Origin: Chitinophagales bacterium
Lineage (GTDB): Bacteria > Bacteroidota > Bacteroidia > Chitinophagales > Saprospiraceae
Length of the DNA: 7,558 bases
Assembly: GCA_013298445.1 (NCBI GenBank)
Contig: JAAFHQ010000275.1
Coordinates: 1-7,558, forward strand
Direction of reading: 5' to 3'
Below the pieces are notes generated by a model. That model searched no databases. It was given only the letters and a program-made list of their open reading frames with translations, and was not told where the DNA came from. Within the stretch, counting starts at the first letter, position 1. Each line of letters begins with the position of its first letter. The position numbers and the translations under genes are program-made. This document shows positions 1 to 6,061 of the stretch, in pieces.

Positions 1-985
1 TGTTGATCCCGTCACTGTAGGTGGAGTGGGTATGCACAACGCCTTTAATGTCTTTGGCTTCTACCAAAATTGGAACGGTGCGAGTCAAACCCCAGGCTTC
101 TTCTCGCAATTCAGCCGGGATGAAAGGATGATTGACTTTGGCAAAAACAGCAGCTTCGTCTTCTATTTCACGGAAATCCTGGTCGGGGTATTTTTCCAAA
201 AATGCCTGGAGAAAGGCCGGAGCAGCTGAATATTTGAATTGTTTGGAGCCAAACTCCCCAGCCGTACATTGAAAAATCCGTACTGGATATTCATTGGTGG
301 ACAATGCACTGGTGTGATCAGCCTGGCTTTGGCTATTTTGCAAGCCTATTTTGGTTAAAATAGGTTTAATTTCAATTTTGGCACCTAACAATACATCAAT
401 AGATTCCAGCACATTGGCACAACGCCGAAAAGCGCCAGTGAATTCCATTTTCACCTCTGGCAGAGCTTGTTGTAGTGCTTCCAGAATTTGTTGTCCTTCT
501 TTTTCCAGCGTAGCAAAATGAAACTGATTGCGCGACTTGAGGAAATACTGCAATTGTTGCCGCAGCTCATTCTGGGTCTTTTCGCCAAAACCTTTCAACT
601 CCAGCAGACGATTTTCATTCACGGCGTACAACAACTCGCCGATGGTTTCGATGCCCAATTCCTCCCAAATGACCTTGATTTTTTTGGGCCCAAACCCTTT
701 GATGTGCAACATTTCTCGCACTCCCTCCGGGGTTTTGTCCAGGTATTGCTGGAGGGTATTCATTTTGCCGGTGTCCAACAATTCGCGGATTTTCTCCGCG
801 ATGGCTTGCCCAACGCCTTTGATCGCACTGATTTCAGCCGCTTCCATTTCGGTGAGTGGCCGCTCCAGCTTGCGCAGGGTTAGATAAGCATTTTGGTAAG
901 AGCGAATTTTGAAGGGATTTTCGCCGTGCAATTCCATGATGTCGCCAAGGAATTGAAAAACTTTGGCAATTTCCTTGTTGGACAT
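1..985 (-). CDS. polX: PolX-family DNA polymerase/PHP 3'-5' exonuclease-like protein, 3' part outside window
   Basis: Reading leftward from ATG at 985-983, the frame stays open for 328 codons to the window edge. The N-terminus has the PolX 8-kDa-like start (MSNKEIAKVFQFLGDIMELH) followed by three helix-hairpin-helix motifs: IKGVG at 55-59, IKGFG at 95-99 and LKGFG at 130-134. The palm follows, with GAFRR at 184-188 where active PolX enzymes have GSxRR. The PHP domain opens at 318-326 with HTHSTYSDG, containing the metal-binding HxH, and is cut by the edge. Bacterial PolX proteins are usually about 570 residues, so roughly 240 are missing. In the palm, the DxD pair reads S195-I-D197, the third Asp position reads R236 in PVRIF, and TGS reads SAA at 253-255, so polymerase activity is doubtful. 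The likely remaining role is PHP-type 3' end processing in base-excision or break repair. It lies 11 nt after the amidase stop and is probably cotranscribed with it. Confidence 0.9.
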   Translation of the reverse strand, partial: MSNKEIAKVFQFLGDIMELHGENPFKIRSYQNAYLTLRKLERPLTEMEAAEISAIKGVGQAIAEKIRELLDTGKMNTLQQYLDKTPEGVREMLHIKGFGPKKIKVIWEELGIETIGELLYAVNENRLLELKGFGEKTQNELRQQLQYFLKSRNQFHFATLEKEGQQILEALQQALPEVKMEFTGAFRRCANVLESIDVLLGAKIEIKPILTKIGLQNSQSQADHTSALSTNEYPVRIFQCTAGEFGSKQFKYSAAPAFLQAFLEKYPDQDFREIEDEAAVFAKVNHPFIPAELREEAWGLTRTVPILVEAKDIKGVVHTHSTYSDGIN

Positions 986-996
986 AGCCGGAGGTT

Positions 997-1647
997 TTAT
1001 GCAGTGAAATACTCGATAATGGTACGTACTTGGGCTTCAGCAAAGAGATCGATGATGTTGTCATCCATTAACAACATGGCATCTTCATAGTTGTCAAAAA
1101 AGAGGTGCTCGACCAAAATGGCGGGCATATTGGTTTTACGCAGAATAAAAAAATTGGCTTCATTGTCATGCTCACTCCCACTTGGGGTAGTGCGCATCGT
1201 TATGGAAGTGCCTTTGGGATATAATGAACGTAAGGAATTGACATTATTCCAGTGAATGGATGCAACTTTGTCAGATTCAGTCGTACCCGGAGAGGTATAA
1301 ATTTCAAAGCCTCTTGCCGTGTGGTTGGAAAAGGCATTGGCGTGAGTGGAGATGACCAAACTGCGCTGAAATTTCTTGGCATACCAGTTGGCCATATCCA
1401 CCCGGTGTTGGAGCGAATTGTCCAAGTAATCGTGGTGCAATGGCATGTAGGTGATCCCCAAACGATCCAGTTTCCGCATGACCTGATTGGTCAGGGCCCG
1501 GTTCCATACTCCCTCGAAAAAGGTACTTCCTTGGTGAAAAGTCCCTCGGGCATGGCGAAACATCTTTGAAGGCGCAGTAGTGTACTCTCCAGCGCGATTG
1601 AGCCCACCGTGGCCGGCGTCGATGAAGATGATGGTGTTGGGAAACAT
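997..1647 (-). CDS. N-acetylmuramoyl-L-alanine amidase (Amidase_3 type), no signal peptide
   Basis: This 216-residue protein consists of essentially one zinc amidase domain, the family that cuts the bond between N-acetylmuramic acid and L-alanine of peptidoglycan stem peptides. Family motifs are in order: IDAGHGG with zinc ligand H13, FFEGVWN with E45 and the usual Asn four residues on (N49), STHANA with zinc ligand H102, and AILVEHLFFDN with the probable catalytic Glu E180. All key residues are therefore present and the enzyme should be active. The protein starts directly at the first beta strand. An in-frame TAA at 1662-1660 lies 12 nt upstream of the ATG, so no signal peptide can be added in this frame. 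There are no SPOR, LysM or other wall-binding domains. The gene follows the DUF3467 gene after a palindrome-filled gap and is tightly followed by polX. The enzyme class is secure. Whether it acts on periplasmic wall, on recycled fragments inside the cell, or after non-classical release is unknown. Confidence 0.9.
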   Translation of the reverse strand: MFPNTIIFIDAGHGGLNRAGEYTTAPSKMFRHARGTFHQGSTFFEGVWNRALTNQVMRKLDRLGITYMPLHHDYLDNSLQHRVDMANWYAKKFQRSLVISTHANAFSNHTARGFEIYTSPGTTESDKVASIHWNNVNSLRSLYPKGTSITMRTTPSGSEHDNEANFFILRKTNMPAILVEHLFFDNYEDAMLLMDDNIIDLFAEAQVRTIIEYFTA

Positions 1648-1664
1648 AGGTGTGGGTTTTTAGG

Positions 1665-1771
1665 GTTCTAACAAGAGTCATCCCGATTTTTTTGGATAAT
1701 AAACCGCGAAAGCGATTAGGTTTGCGCCCGATTTTGGCTTTCCAAAAATTCGGGATGACTCTTGTAGGAAC
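1665..1771. repeat. Long intergenic inverted repeat IR2 with nested hairpins
   Basis: The arms are 1665-1696 and 1741-1771. The core of 16 bp (1671-1686 with 1750-1765, ACAAGAGTCATCCCGA and its reverse complement) is perfect. It extends outward with GTTC/GAAC and inward through a T-run to GGA/TCC. The spacer holds a small GNRA-loop hairpin (CGC-GAAA-GCG, 1705-1714). A third copy of CCCGATTTTGG at 1727-1737 can pair with the right arm at 1742-1754 across a 4-nt loop, competing with the long outer stem. The element fills nearly all of the gap between the DUF3467 stop and the amidase start. In the leftward transcript it could end or process the upstream message. No canonical stem plus U-tract of the usual size is seen, so I call it a repeat and not a terminator. 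Confidence 0.85.
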
Positions 1772-1778
1772 TTCTTTA

Positions 1779-2090
1779 TTATGCCTGCGCCTTAGGGGTG
1801 CTGAAGTTTAATGGGAACGCTGGCTGCTCCTGCTCATCAATCGCACCAAACTGGGCTTCATAACGTTTGACGTTGTCAGCAAGTGCCCGCATCAGCCGTT
1901 TGGCATGGTCGGGCGTCAAGATGATGCGTGCTTTCACTTTGGCCTTGGGTACATTGGGTACCAGGCGCACAAAATCTACCACAAATTCTGAATGCGAGTG
2001 TGAAATAATAGCCAGGTTGGAGTAAGTTCCTTCGGCGATATCTTCAGGCAATTCGATGTTGATCTGGTTTGGATTGTTTTTATCGTCCAT
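1779..2090 (-). CDS. DUF3467 family protein, 103 aa
   Basis: The protein matches the DUF3467 pattern by eye: a short acidic/polar N-terminus, then INIELPEDIAEGTYSNLAI, an EFVVDFVRLVP strand segment at about residues 35-46, and a C-terminal helix with ILTPDHAKRLMRALADNV followed by KRYEAQFG. Small proteins of this family are about 100 residues and widespread in Bacteroidota and some other phyla. Their function is not established, and I assign none. There is no signal peptide or membrane segment, so it is probably cytoplasmic. The frame extends upstream to an ATG at 2198, but those 36 extra codons lie inside the long inverted repeat IR1 and have no family resemblance, so I choose ATG at 2090, which is preceded by a CAAAAACATCCACC leader. 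It sits between topA and the amidase gene on the same strand. Confidence 0.85.
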   Translation of the reverse strand: MDDKNNPNQINIELPEDIAEGTYSNLAIISHSHSEFVVDFVRLVPNVPKAKVKARIILTPDHAKRLMRALADNVKRYEAQFGAIDEQEQPAFPLNFSTPKAQA

Positions 2091-2103
2091 GGTGGATGTT
2101 TTT

Positions 2104-2223
2104 GAAAGTTGAGGGAGGTTGAGAAGGTTGAGGAAGGTTGAGGCTACCGCGAGCGACTTAGACAAGGTATTTGTCAAAAACGCTCGCGGTAGCCTCAACC
2201 TTCCTCAACCTCCCTCAACCTTC
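2104..2223. repeat. Long intergenic inverted repeat IR1 built from tandem GTTGAGGAAG-like units
   Basis: The left arm (2104-2155) has four degenerate units of 9-10 bp based on GTTGAGGAAG, then CTACCGCGAGCG. The right arm (2181-2223) is the reverse complement with one unit fewer. The 31 bp at 2125-2155 and 2181-2211 pair perfectly, and pairing resumes beyond that with mismatches. The 25-nt loop contains a second stem, GACAA/TTGTC (2161-2165 with 2171-2175). The element takes up almost all of the 138-nt gap between the topA stop and the DUF3467 start. It would form a very stable hairpin in transcripts from either strand. A U-run flanks the loop, not the stem base, so it is not a textbook intrinsic terminator. 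It may instead block 3' exonucleases or attenuate transcription. Confidence 0.92.
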
Positions 2224-2228
2224 TAAAC

Positions 2229-4805
2229 CTATTTTTTAGCTTTCGCTCCCTTCGCTGGCGCTTTTTTGGCAGCAGCCTTTTTAACTGGTGCTTTTTTAGC
2301 AAAAGCGTCAGGAACTTGTTCTTCAATGATTTTTTTCACTTCTTCCAGGGTAAGCAATGCTGCATCTTCGGCCTCCATTTTTTTACCATCGAGGCGTGGC
2401 AATTTCAGCATGTCTTTCTTAAAACGAATGAAAGGGCCCCAACGGCCATTTTCAATGCTGACTTTTTCATCGGGCCAGTTTTGGATGAAGCGATTGGCTT
2501 CTTTTTCCATCTTGGCTTCGATGAGTTCGTGCATCTCTTCTGGGGTCAGGGTGTCGAGGTTGTACTTTTTGGGTACATTGATAAAGGTGTCATTCCATTT
2601 TATGAAAGGGCCAAAACGGCCAGTACCTTTCGTGATTGGAAATCCTTTATAACTCGCAACGGGGGCATCGATTTTTTCTTTTTCCAAAATCAACTCCATC
2701 GCGCGGTCTATACTCACACTCAGAGGGTCTTCACCTTTGGGAATGGAAATGAATTTTTCCCCAAAACGCACATAAGGGCCATAACGACCTGTACCCACTG
2801 CCACTTCCTGCCCTTTGTAGTCACCCAAAATTTTGGGCAATTCAAACAACTTCATGGCTTCTTCCATTTCGATGGTATCGATGGATTGGCCTGGTTTGAG
2901 GTTGGCGTAACGAGGTTTTTCGCCAGGAATCAGTTCTTCGGGCGTCCCAATTTGAACCACTGGCCCCAAACGGGTCATGCGGGTAAGGACTGAATACCCG
3001 GTGCCTTCTTCTTTTCCCAAAATCCGTTCGCGGGTAGGGCGATCGGCGTTGGCCATGGTTTCTTCCACTACTTCGTGAAATGGCCAATAGAAGGTCTCCA
3101 ACATTTTGGTCCACTCCCGGCTGCCTGCGGCAATATCGTCGAACAACTTTTCGATTTCGGCAGTGAACTTATAGTCCATGATTTTATCGAAATGTTGATC
3201 CAAAAAGTCGCTCACGGTGGTGCCCATGTCCGTAGGAAACAAACGGCCTTTGATCACCCCCGTCATTTCTGACAATTCCTTTTTGCTTATTTGGGCATCT
3301 TTCAAGGTCAATTCACGGTATGGGCGCGGGCTACCATCGCGGTTCTCTTTTACCACATAGCCCCGGCCTTCTTCCATAATTTTACTGATGGTTGGCGCGT
3401 AGGTTGAAGGACGGCCAATGCCCAGCTCTTCCAGTTTTTTCACCAATCCTGCCTCGGTGTAACGGGATGCCGGGCGGGTAAATCGCTCAGTAGCGCTCAT
3501 AAAGTTGAGCGGCAGCAACTGCCCTACTTTCAATGGAGGCAATACACCATGTTCCTCGTCTTCCTCGTCGTCGTCATTGGATTCCAGGTAGACTTTTAAA
3601 AAACCGTCAAATTTCAAAACCTCACCTTCGGCCTGCAATTTTGCAGCGGGTTGAGTAGAGATGCCAATGTCAACTACCGTTTTTTCCAGTTCTGCCTCGG
3701 CCATTTGAGAGGCAATGGTGCGCTTCCAGATCAATTCGTAGAGGCGTTTTTCGTCACGATCTCCGGGAACAGTCTGATTTTCAATATAAGTTGGACGAAT
3801 CGCTTCGTGTGCTTCCTGGGCATTGGCAGATTTGTTTTTGAACCTGCGGATTTCGACGTACTGTTTGCCAAATTGTTTTTCAATCTCCTGAGCAATCGAA
3901 GCAATAGCCGATTCACTCAAGTTGATCGAATCCGTACGCATATAGGTGATAAAACCAGCTTCGTACAATTTTTGAGCGGTTACCATGGTGCGGTTTACCG
4001 AAAAGCCTAGCTTGCGGCTGGCTTCCTGCTGCAAGGTGGAAGTGGTAAAGGGTGCAGTTGGCCGGCGTTTGAGGGGTCTGACCTCAATGTTGCGGATTTT
4101 GTATTCAGCACCAATGCATTTTTTGAGGAATGCTTCGGCGTCTCCTTCCGTTTTGAGGCGATCAGGGCCTTCGGCTTTCAGGCCGACTATACGACCTTGT
4201 TCATTTTTTACATTGAATAATGCGTCAATTTTGAAGTAGGGCTCAGACTTAAAATTGTTGATCTCCCGTTCTTTTTCTACCACCAACTTCACGGCTACGG
4301 ATTGAACCCGACCTGCCGAAAGTTTACCTTTAACTTTTTTCCAAAGAATTTCAGACAGTTCAAACCCTACCAAACGATCCAATACCCGTCGGGCTTGCTG
4401 AGCATTGACCAGATTTAAGTCAACTGTACGTGGCTGTTTTACGGCTTTTTCGATGGCAGGCTTGGTAATTTCGCGAAAGACGATGCGTTTGGTCGACTTG
4501 GGATCCAGTCCCAATACCTCACACAAATGCCAGGAAATTGCTTCTCCTTCGCGGTCTTCGTCCGTTGCTAGCCATACCTCGTCGACCTTCTTGACCCAAT
4601 CTCTTAACTCTTTGACAACCTTGTGCTTCTCTGGAGATATGGTGTATTTTGGCCGAAAACCATCCTTTACATCCACCGCCTGATTGCCCTTGTCAAGGTC
4701 TCGCACGTGGCCATAACTCGAACGCACCGCGAAGTCCTTCCCAAGGAACTTTTCGATGGTTTTGGCCTTTGCTGGCGACTCTACAATGAGCAAGTTCTTC
4801 GACAT
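2229..4805 (-). CDS. topA: DNA topoisomerase I (type IA)
   Basis: This 858-residue enzyme relaxes negatively supercoiled DNA through a transient 5'-phosphotyrosine break. The N-terminal Toprim domain shows LLIVESPAKAK with E9 and the metal site D82-x-D84-x-E86 in ATDEDREGE. The central cleavage domain has PFTTSTLQQEA and GFITYMRTDS with catalytic Y288 and R290. A short acidic loop (residues 411-418, DDDEEDEE) interrupts the middle. The C-terminus has three Topo_C-type repeats of about 55 residues with cores GTGRYGPYVRFG (671-682), GTGRFGPFIKW (727-737) and ENGRWGPFIRF (785-795). It ends in a Lys/Ala-rich tail, probably a nonspecific DNA grip. There are only two cysteines in total, so the E. 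coli-type zinc fingers are absent, as is usual for this form. ATG at 4805 is the natural start because the Toprim strand begins at once. The promoter is in the divergent region upstream, and the stop is TAG. Confidence 0.98.
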   Translation of the reverse strand: MSKNLLIVESPAKAKTIEKFLGKDFAVRSSYGHVRDLDKGNQAVDVKDGFRPKYTISPEKHKVVKELRDWVKKVDEVWLATDEDREGEAISWHLCEVLGLDPKSTKRIVFREITKPAIEKAVKQPRTVDLNLVNAQQARRVLDRLVGFELSEILWKKVKGKLSAGRVQSVAVKLVVEKEREINNFKSEPYFKIDALFNVKNEQGRIVGLKAEGPDRLKTEGDAEAFLKKCIGAEYKIRNIEVRPLKRRPTAPFTTSTLQQEASRKLGFSVNRTMVTAQKLYEAGFITYMRTDSINLSESAIASIAQEIEKQFGKQYVEIRRFKNKSANAQEAHEAIRPTYIENQTVPGDRDEKRLYELIWKRTIASQMAEAELEKTVVDIGISTQPAAKLQAEGEVLKFDGFLKVYLESNDDDEEDEEHGVLPPLKVGQLLPLNFMSATERFTRPASRYTEAGLVKKLEELGIGRPSTYAPTISKIMEEGRGYVVKENRDGSPRPYRELTLKDAQISKKELSEMTGVIKGRLFPTDMGTTVSDFLDQHFDKIMDYKFTAEIEKLFDDIAAGSREWTKMLETFYWPFHEVVEETMANADRPTRERILGKEEGTGYSVLTRMTRLGPVVQIGTPEELIPGEKPRYANLKPGQSIDTIEMEEAMKLFELPKILGDYKGQEVAVGTGRYGPYVRFGEKFISIPKGEDPLSVSIDRAMELILEKEKIDAPVASYKGFPITKGTGRFGPFIKWNDTFINVPKKYNLDTLTPEEMHELIEAKMEKEANRFIQNWPDEKVSIENGRWGPFIRFKKDMLKLPRLDGKKMEAEDAALLTLEEVKKIIEEQVPDAFAKKAPVKKAAAKKAPAKGAKAKK

Positions 4806-4809
4806 ATTG

Positions 4810-4817
4810 TTTCGTTT
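4810..4817 (-). promoter_or_regulatory. A-rich translation leader AAACGAAA before topA
   Basis: The minus strand reads AAACGAAA, then four bases, then the topA ATG. No Shine-Dalgarno sequence is present, and A-rich leaders are typical for translation starts in this phylum. The same octamer at the same spacing precedes the divergent gene at 4952. Confidence 0.4.
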
Positions 4818-4846
4818 TAAAAAGGATTAGTTTTAACTCGACGGGA

Positions 4847-4854
4847 CAAAAGTA
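4847..4854 (-). promoter_or_regulatory. Bacteroidota-type -7 element for topA
   Basis: The minus strand reads TACTTTTG, an exact match to the TAnnTTTG -7 consensus of the primary sigma factor in Bacteroidota. It lies 41 nt before the topA ATG, giving a predicted leader of roughly 35 nt. A TTG-like -33 element at the usual distance is not obvious. The A/T-rich surroundings (AAATTTA just upstream) are consistent with a promoter. Confidence 0.6.
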
Positions 4855-4923
4855 TAAATTTTATGATAAAACCTACACCTTCACAATTCACACTTTATAC
4901 TGGGTAAGCCCCCAACTGTTTTT

Positions 4924-4931
4924 TATCTTTG
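4924..4931 (+). promoter_or_regulatory. Bacteroidota-type -7 element for the BioD-like gene
   Basis: TATCTTTG matches TAnnTTTG exactly. Transcription would begin a few bases downstream, at about 4936-4940, so the TTG at 4937 is at or before the mRNA 5' end. This supports ATG at 4952 as the true start, with a leader of only about 12-16 nt. No clear -33 element is visible. Confidence 0.65.
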
Positions 4932-4939
4932 CGCTTTTG

Positions 4940-4947
4940 AAACGAAA
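4940..4947 (+). promoter_or_regulatory. A-rich translation leader AAACGAAA before the BioD-like gene
   Basis: AAACGAAA is followed by four bases and then ATG at 4952, mirroring the arrangement before topA on the other strand. It probably helps ribosome recruitment in place of a Shine-Dalgarno sequence, or it may be a coincidence of A-rich leaders. Confidence 0.4.
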
Positions 4948-4951
4948 AAGA

Positions 4952-6061
4952 ATGAAAAACATATACGTAGCTGCAACCAGTCAGCATGTGGGTAAAACCA
5001 CAACGACCCTGGGTTTAGTGGCCAATTTTATTGAAAAAGGCTACAAAACCGGTTATTGCAAACCAGTGGGACAACAGCACGTAACCATTAACGGAATTAC
5101 CGCTGATAAAGATGCAGTTTTGTTCTCTGAAGTAACCGGATTCGAAATTATTCCTGATTTGCATAGCCCGGTAATCATTGGTCGGGGGGTAACCAAAGAT
5201 TTTCTGGATCACCCGGATCAGTATCACTTTGAAGAAAAACTCCTGGCAGCCAAAAAAGTTTTAAGCGAACAATACGATATCGTGGTGTATGAAGGCACCG
5301 GACACCCCGGAGTTGGCAGTATTGTCAACTTGAGCAACGCAAAGGTAGCCAAAATCCTCGACGCCGGGGTCATCATGGTCGTGGAAGGAGGCATTGGTAG
5401 CACCATCGATATGTTGAACATGTGTGCTGCGTTGTTCAGAGAGGAAAATGTGCCAATCGTGGGGGTGATTGTCAACAAGGTCAGGCCAGAGAAAATGGAA
5501 GAAACGAGGTTTTACCTCCAACGCAAGCTCGATCAAATGGGTTATCCACTCCTGGGGCTTTTACCTTACGAGCAGTCTTTGTCGCTCCCGATCATGGAAA
5601 TGATCCGCAAAGCGGTGGATGGCAAAATTCTGATGAACGAAGATTGCATGAACAATAAAGTGGAAGACATCATTGCTGGCTCGCTTGTTGATGTAGATGA
5701 GTTTCACAAATTTGAAAACCTCTTATTGGTCACCAGCACCATTCGACTCAATCAGGTCATTGAAAAAGTGGAATCGGTGGCCAGGATGAAAAATTTAAAA
5801 ACTTCCCCCTTGTCTGGTGTCATCGTGACCAGTGATGGTCGACACCACCGTTGGCTGGATTTAGCGGATTTGAACCACCCGTATTTTTCCAAACACAAAA
5901 TCCCGGTCATTACCACTACTTTGGATACCTATGGATCGGTGGTAAAAATCACCCGCATTGAGGTCAAGATCAATAACCGTACTCCCTGGAAAACCAAACG
6001 TGCCGTTGAATTATTCCACGAGCATGTAGACTTTGATAATCTACTTAAAAGTTATGAGTGA
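4952..6061 (+). CDS. BioD-like P-loop NTPase with DRTGG domain (Pta N-terminal-like)
   Basis: From ATG at 4952 the protein is 369 residues. An AAA_26/dethiobiotin-synthetase-like domain opens with MKNIYVAATSQ and a Walker A at HVGKTTTT (K15, T16). It then has CKPVGQQ at about 36-42, YEGTGHPGVGS at 113-123 (the counterpart of the BioD EG-x-G loop) and VVEGGIGSTID. A DRTGG-like domain follows at about 225-340. This two-domain layout is that of the N-terminal half of large phosphate acetyltransferases (COG0857 type), but the acetyltransferase domain is absent. Such stand-alone proteins are thought to be nucleotide-binding regulators or ligases of unknown substrate, and biotin synthesis is not supported because no bio genes are nearby. 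In the DRTGG domain the usual TGGDR stretch reads TSTIR at 261-265. The frame could begin at TTG 4937, but the promoter position argues against it. The TGA stop lies inside inverted repeat IR3, and purB follows on the same strand. Confidence 0.85.
   Translation: MKNIYVAATSQHVGKTTTTLGLVANFIEKGYKTGYCKPVGQQHVTINGITADKDAVLFSEVTGFEIIPDLHSPVIIGRGVTKDFLDHPDQYHFEEKLLAAKKVLSEQYDIVVYEGTGHPGVGSIVNLSNAKVAKILDAGVIMVVEGGIGSTIDMLNMCAALFREENVPIVGVIVNKVRPEKMEETRFYLQRKLDQMGYPLLGLLPYEQSLSLPIMEMIRKAVDGKILMNEDCMNNKVEDIIAGSLVDVDEFHKFENLLLVTSTIRLNQVIEKVESVARMKNLKTSPLSGVIVTSDGRHHRWLDLADLNHPYFSKHKIPVITTTLDTYGSVVKITRIEVKINNRTPWKTKRAVELFHEHVDFDNLLKSYE

Noticed and set aside
488..883. Plus-strand open frame of 131 codons
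   Set aside because: It is antisense to the PolX-like gene, whose translation has clear HhH and PHP motifs. The forward product has no recognisable domain.
2156..2180. TTGACA-like hexamer on the minus strand in the IR1 loop as a -35 box for the DUF3467 gene
   Set aside because: Bacteroidota do not use TTGACA/TATAAT promoters, no TAnnTTTG element follows at the right distance, and the hexamer is part of the small stem in the loop.
2091..2198. N-terminal 36-codon extension of the DUF3467 frame back to an ATG at 2198
   Set aside because: The extension is translated from the inverted repeat IR1, has no family similarity, and would place the start inside a very stable hairpin. ATG at 2090 gives the usual DUF3467 length.
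2316..2993. Plus-strand open frame of 225 codons
   Set aside because: It is antisense to the topA C-terminal repeats. The Phe/His-rich product is what Lys/Glu-rich coding sequence gives on the reverse strand.
2229..4805. Absence of topoisomerase zinc fingers as evidence of truncation
   Set aside because: The C-terminus is complete with three Topo_C-type repeats and a basic tail. This zinc-free form is common, so nothing is missing.
4937..4951. TTG start adding five residues to the BioD-like protein
   Set aside because: It lies 6 nt after the -7 element, at or before the expected mRNA 5' end. ATG at 4952 directly precedes the conserved first strand.
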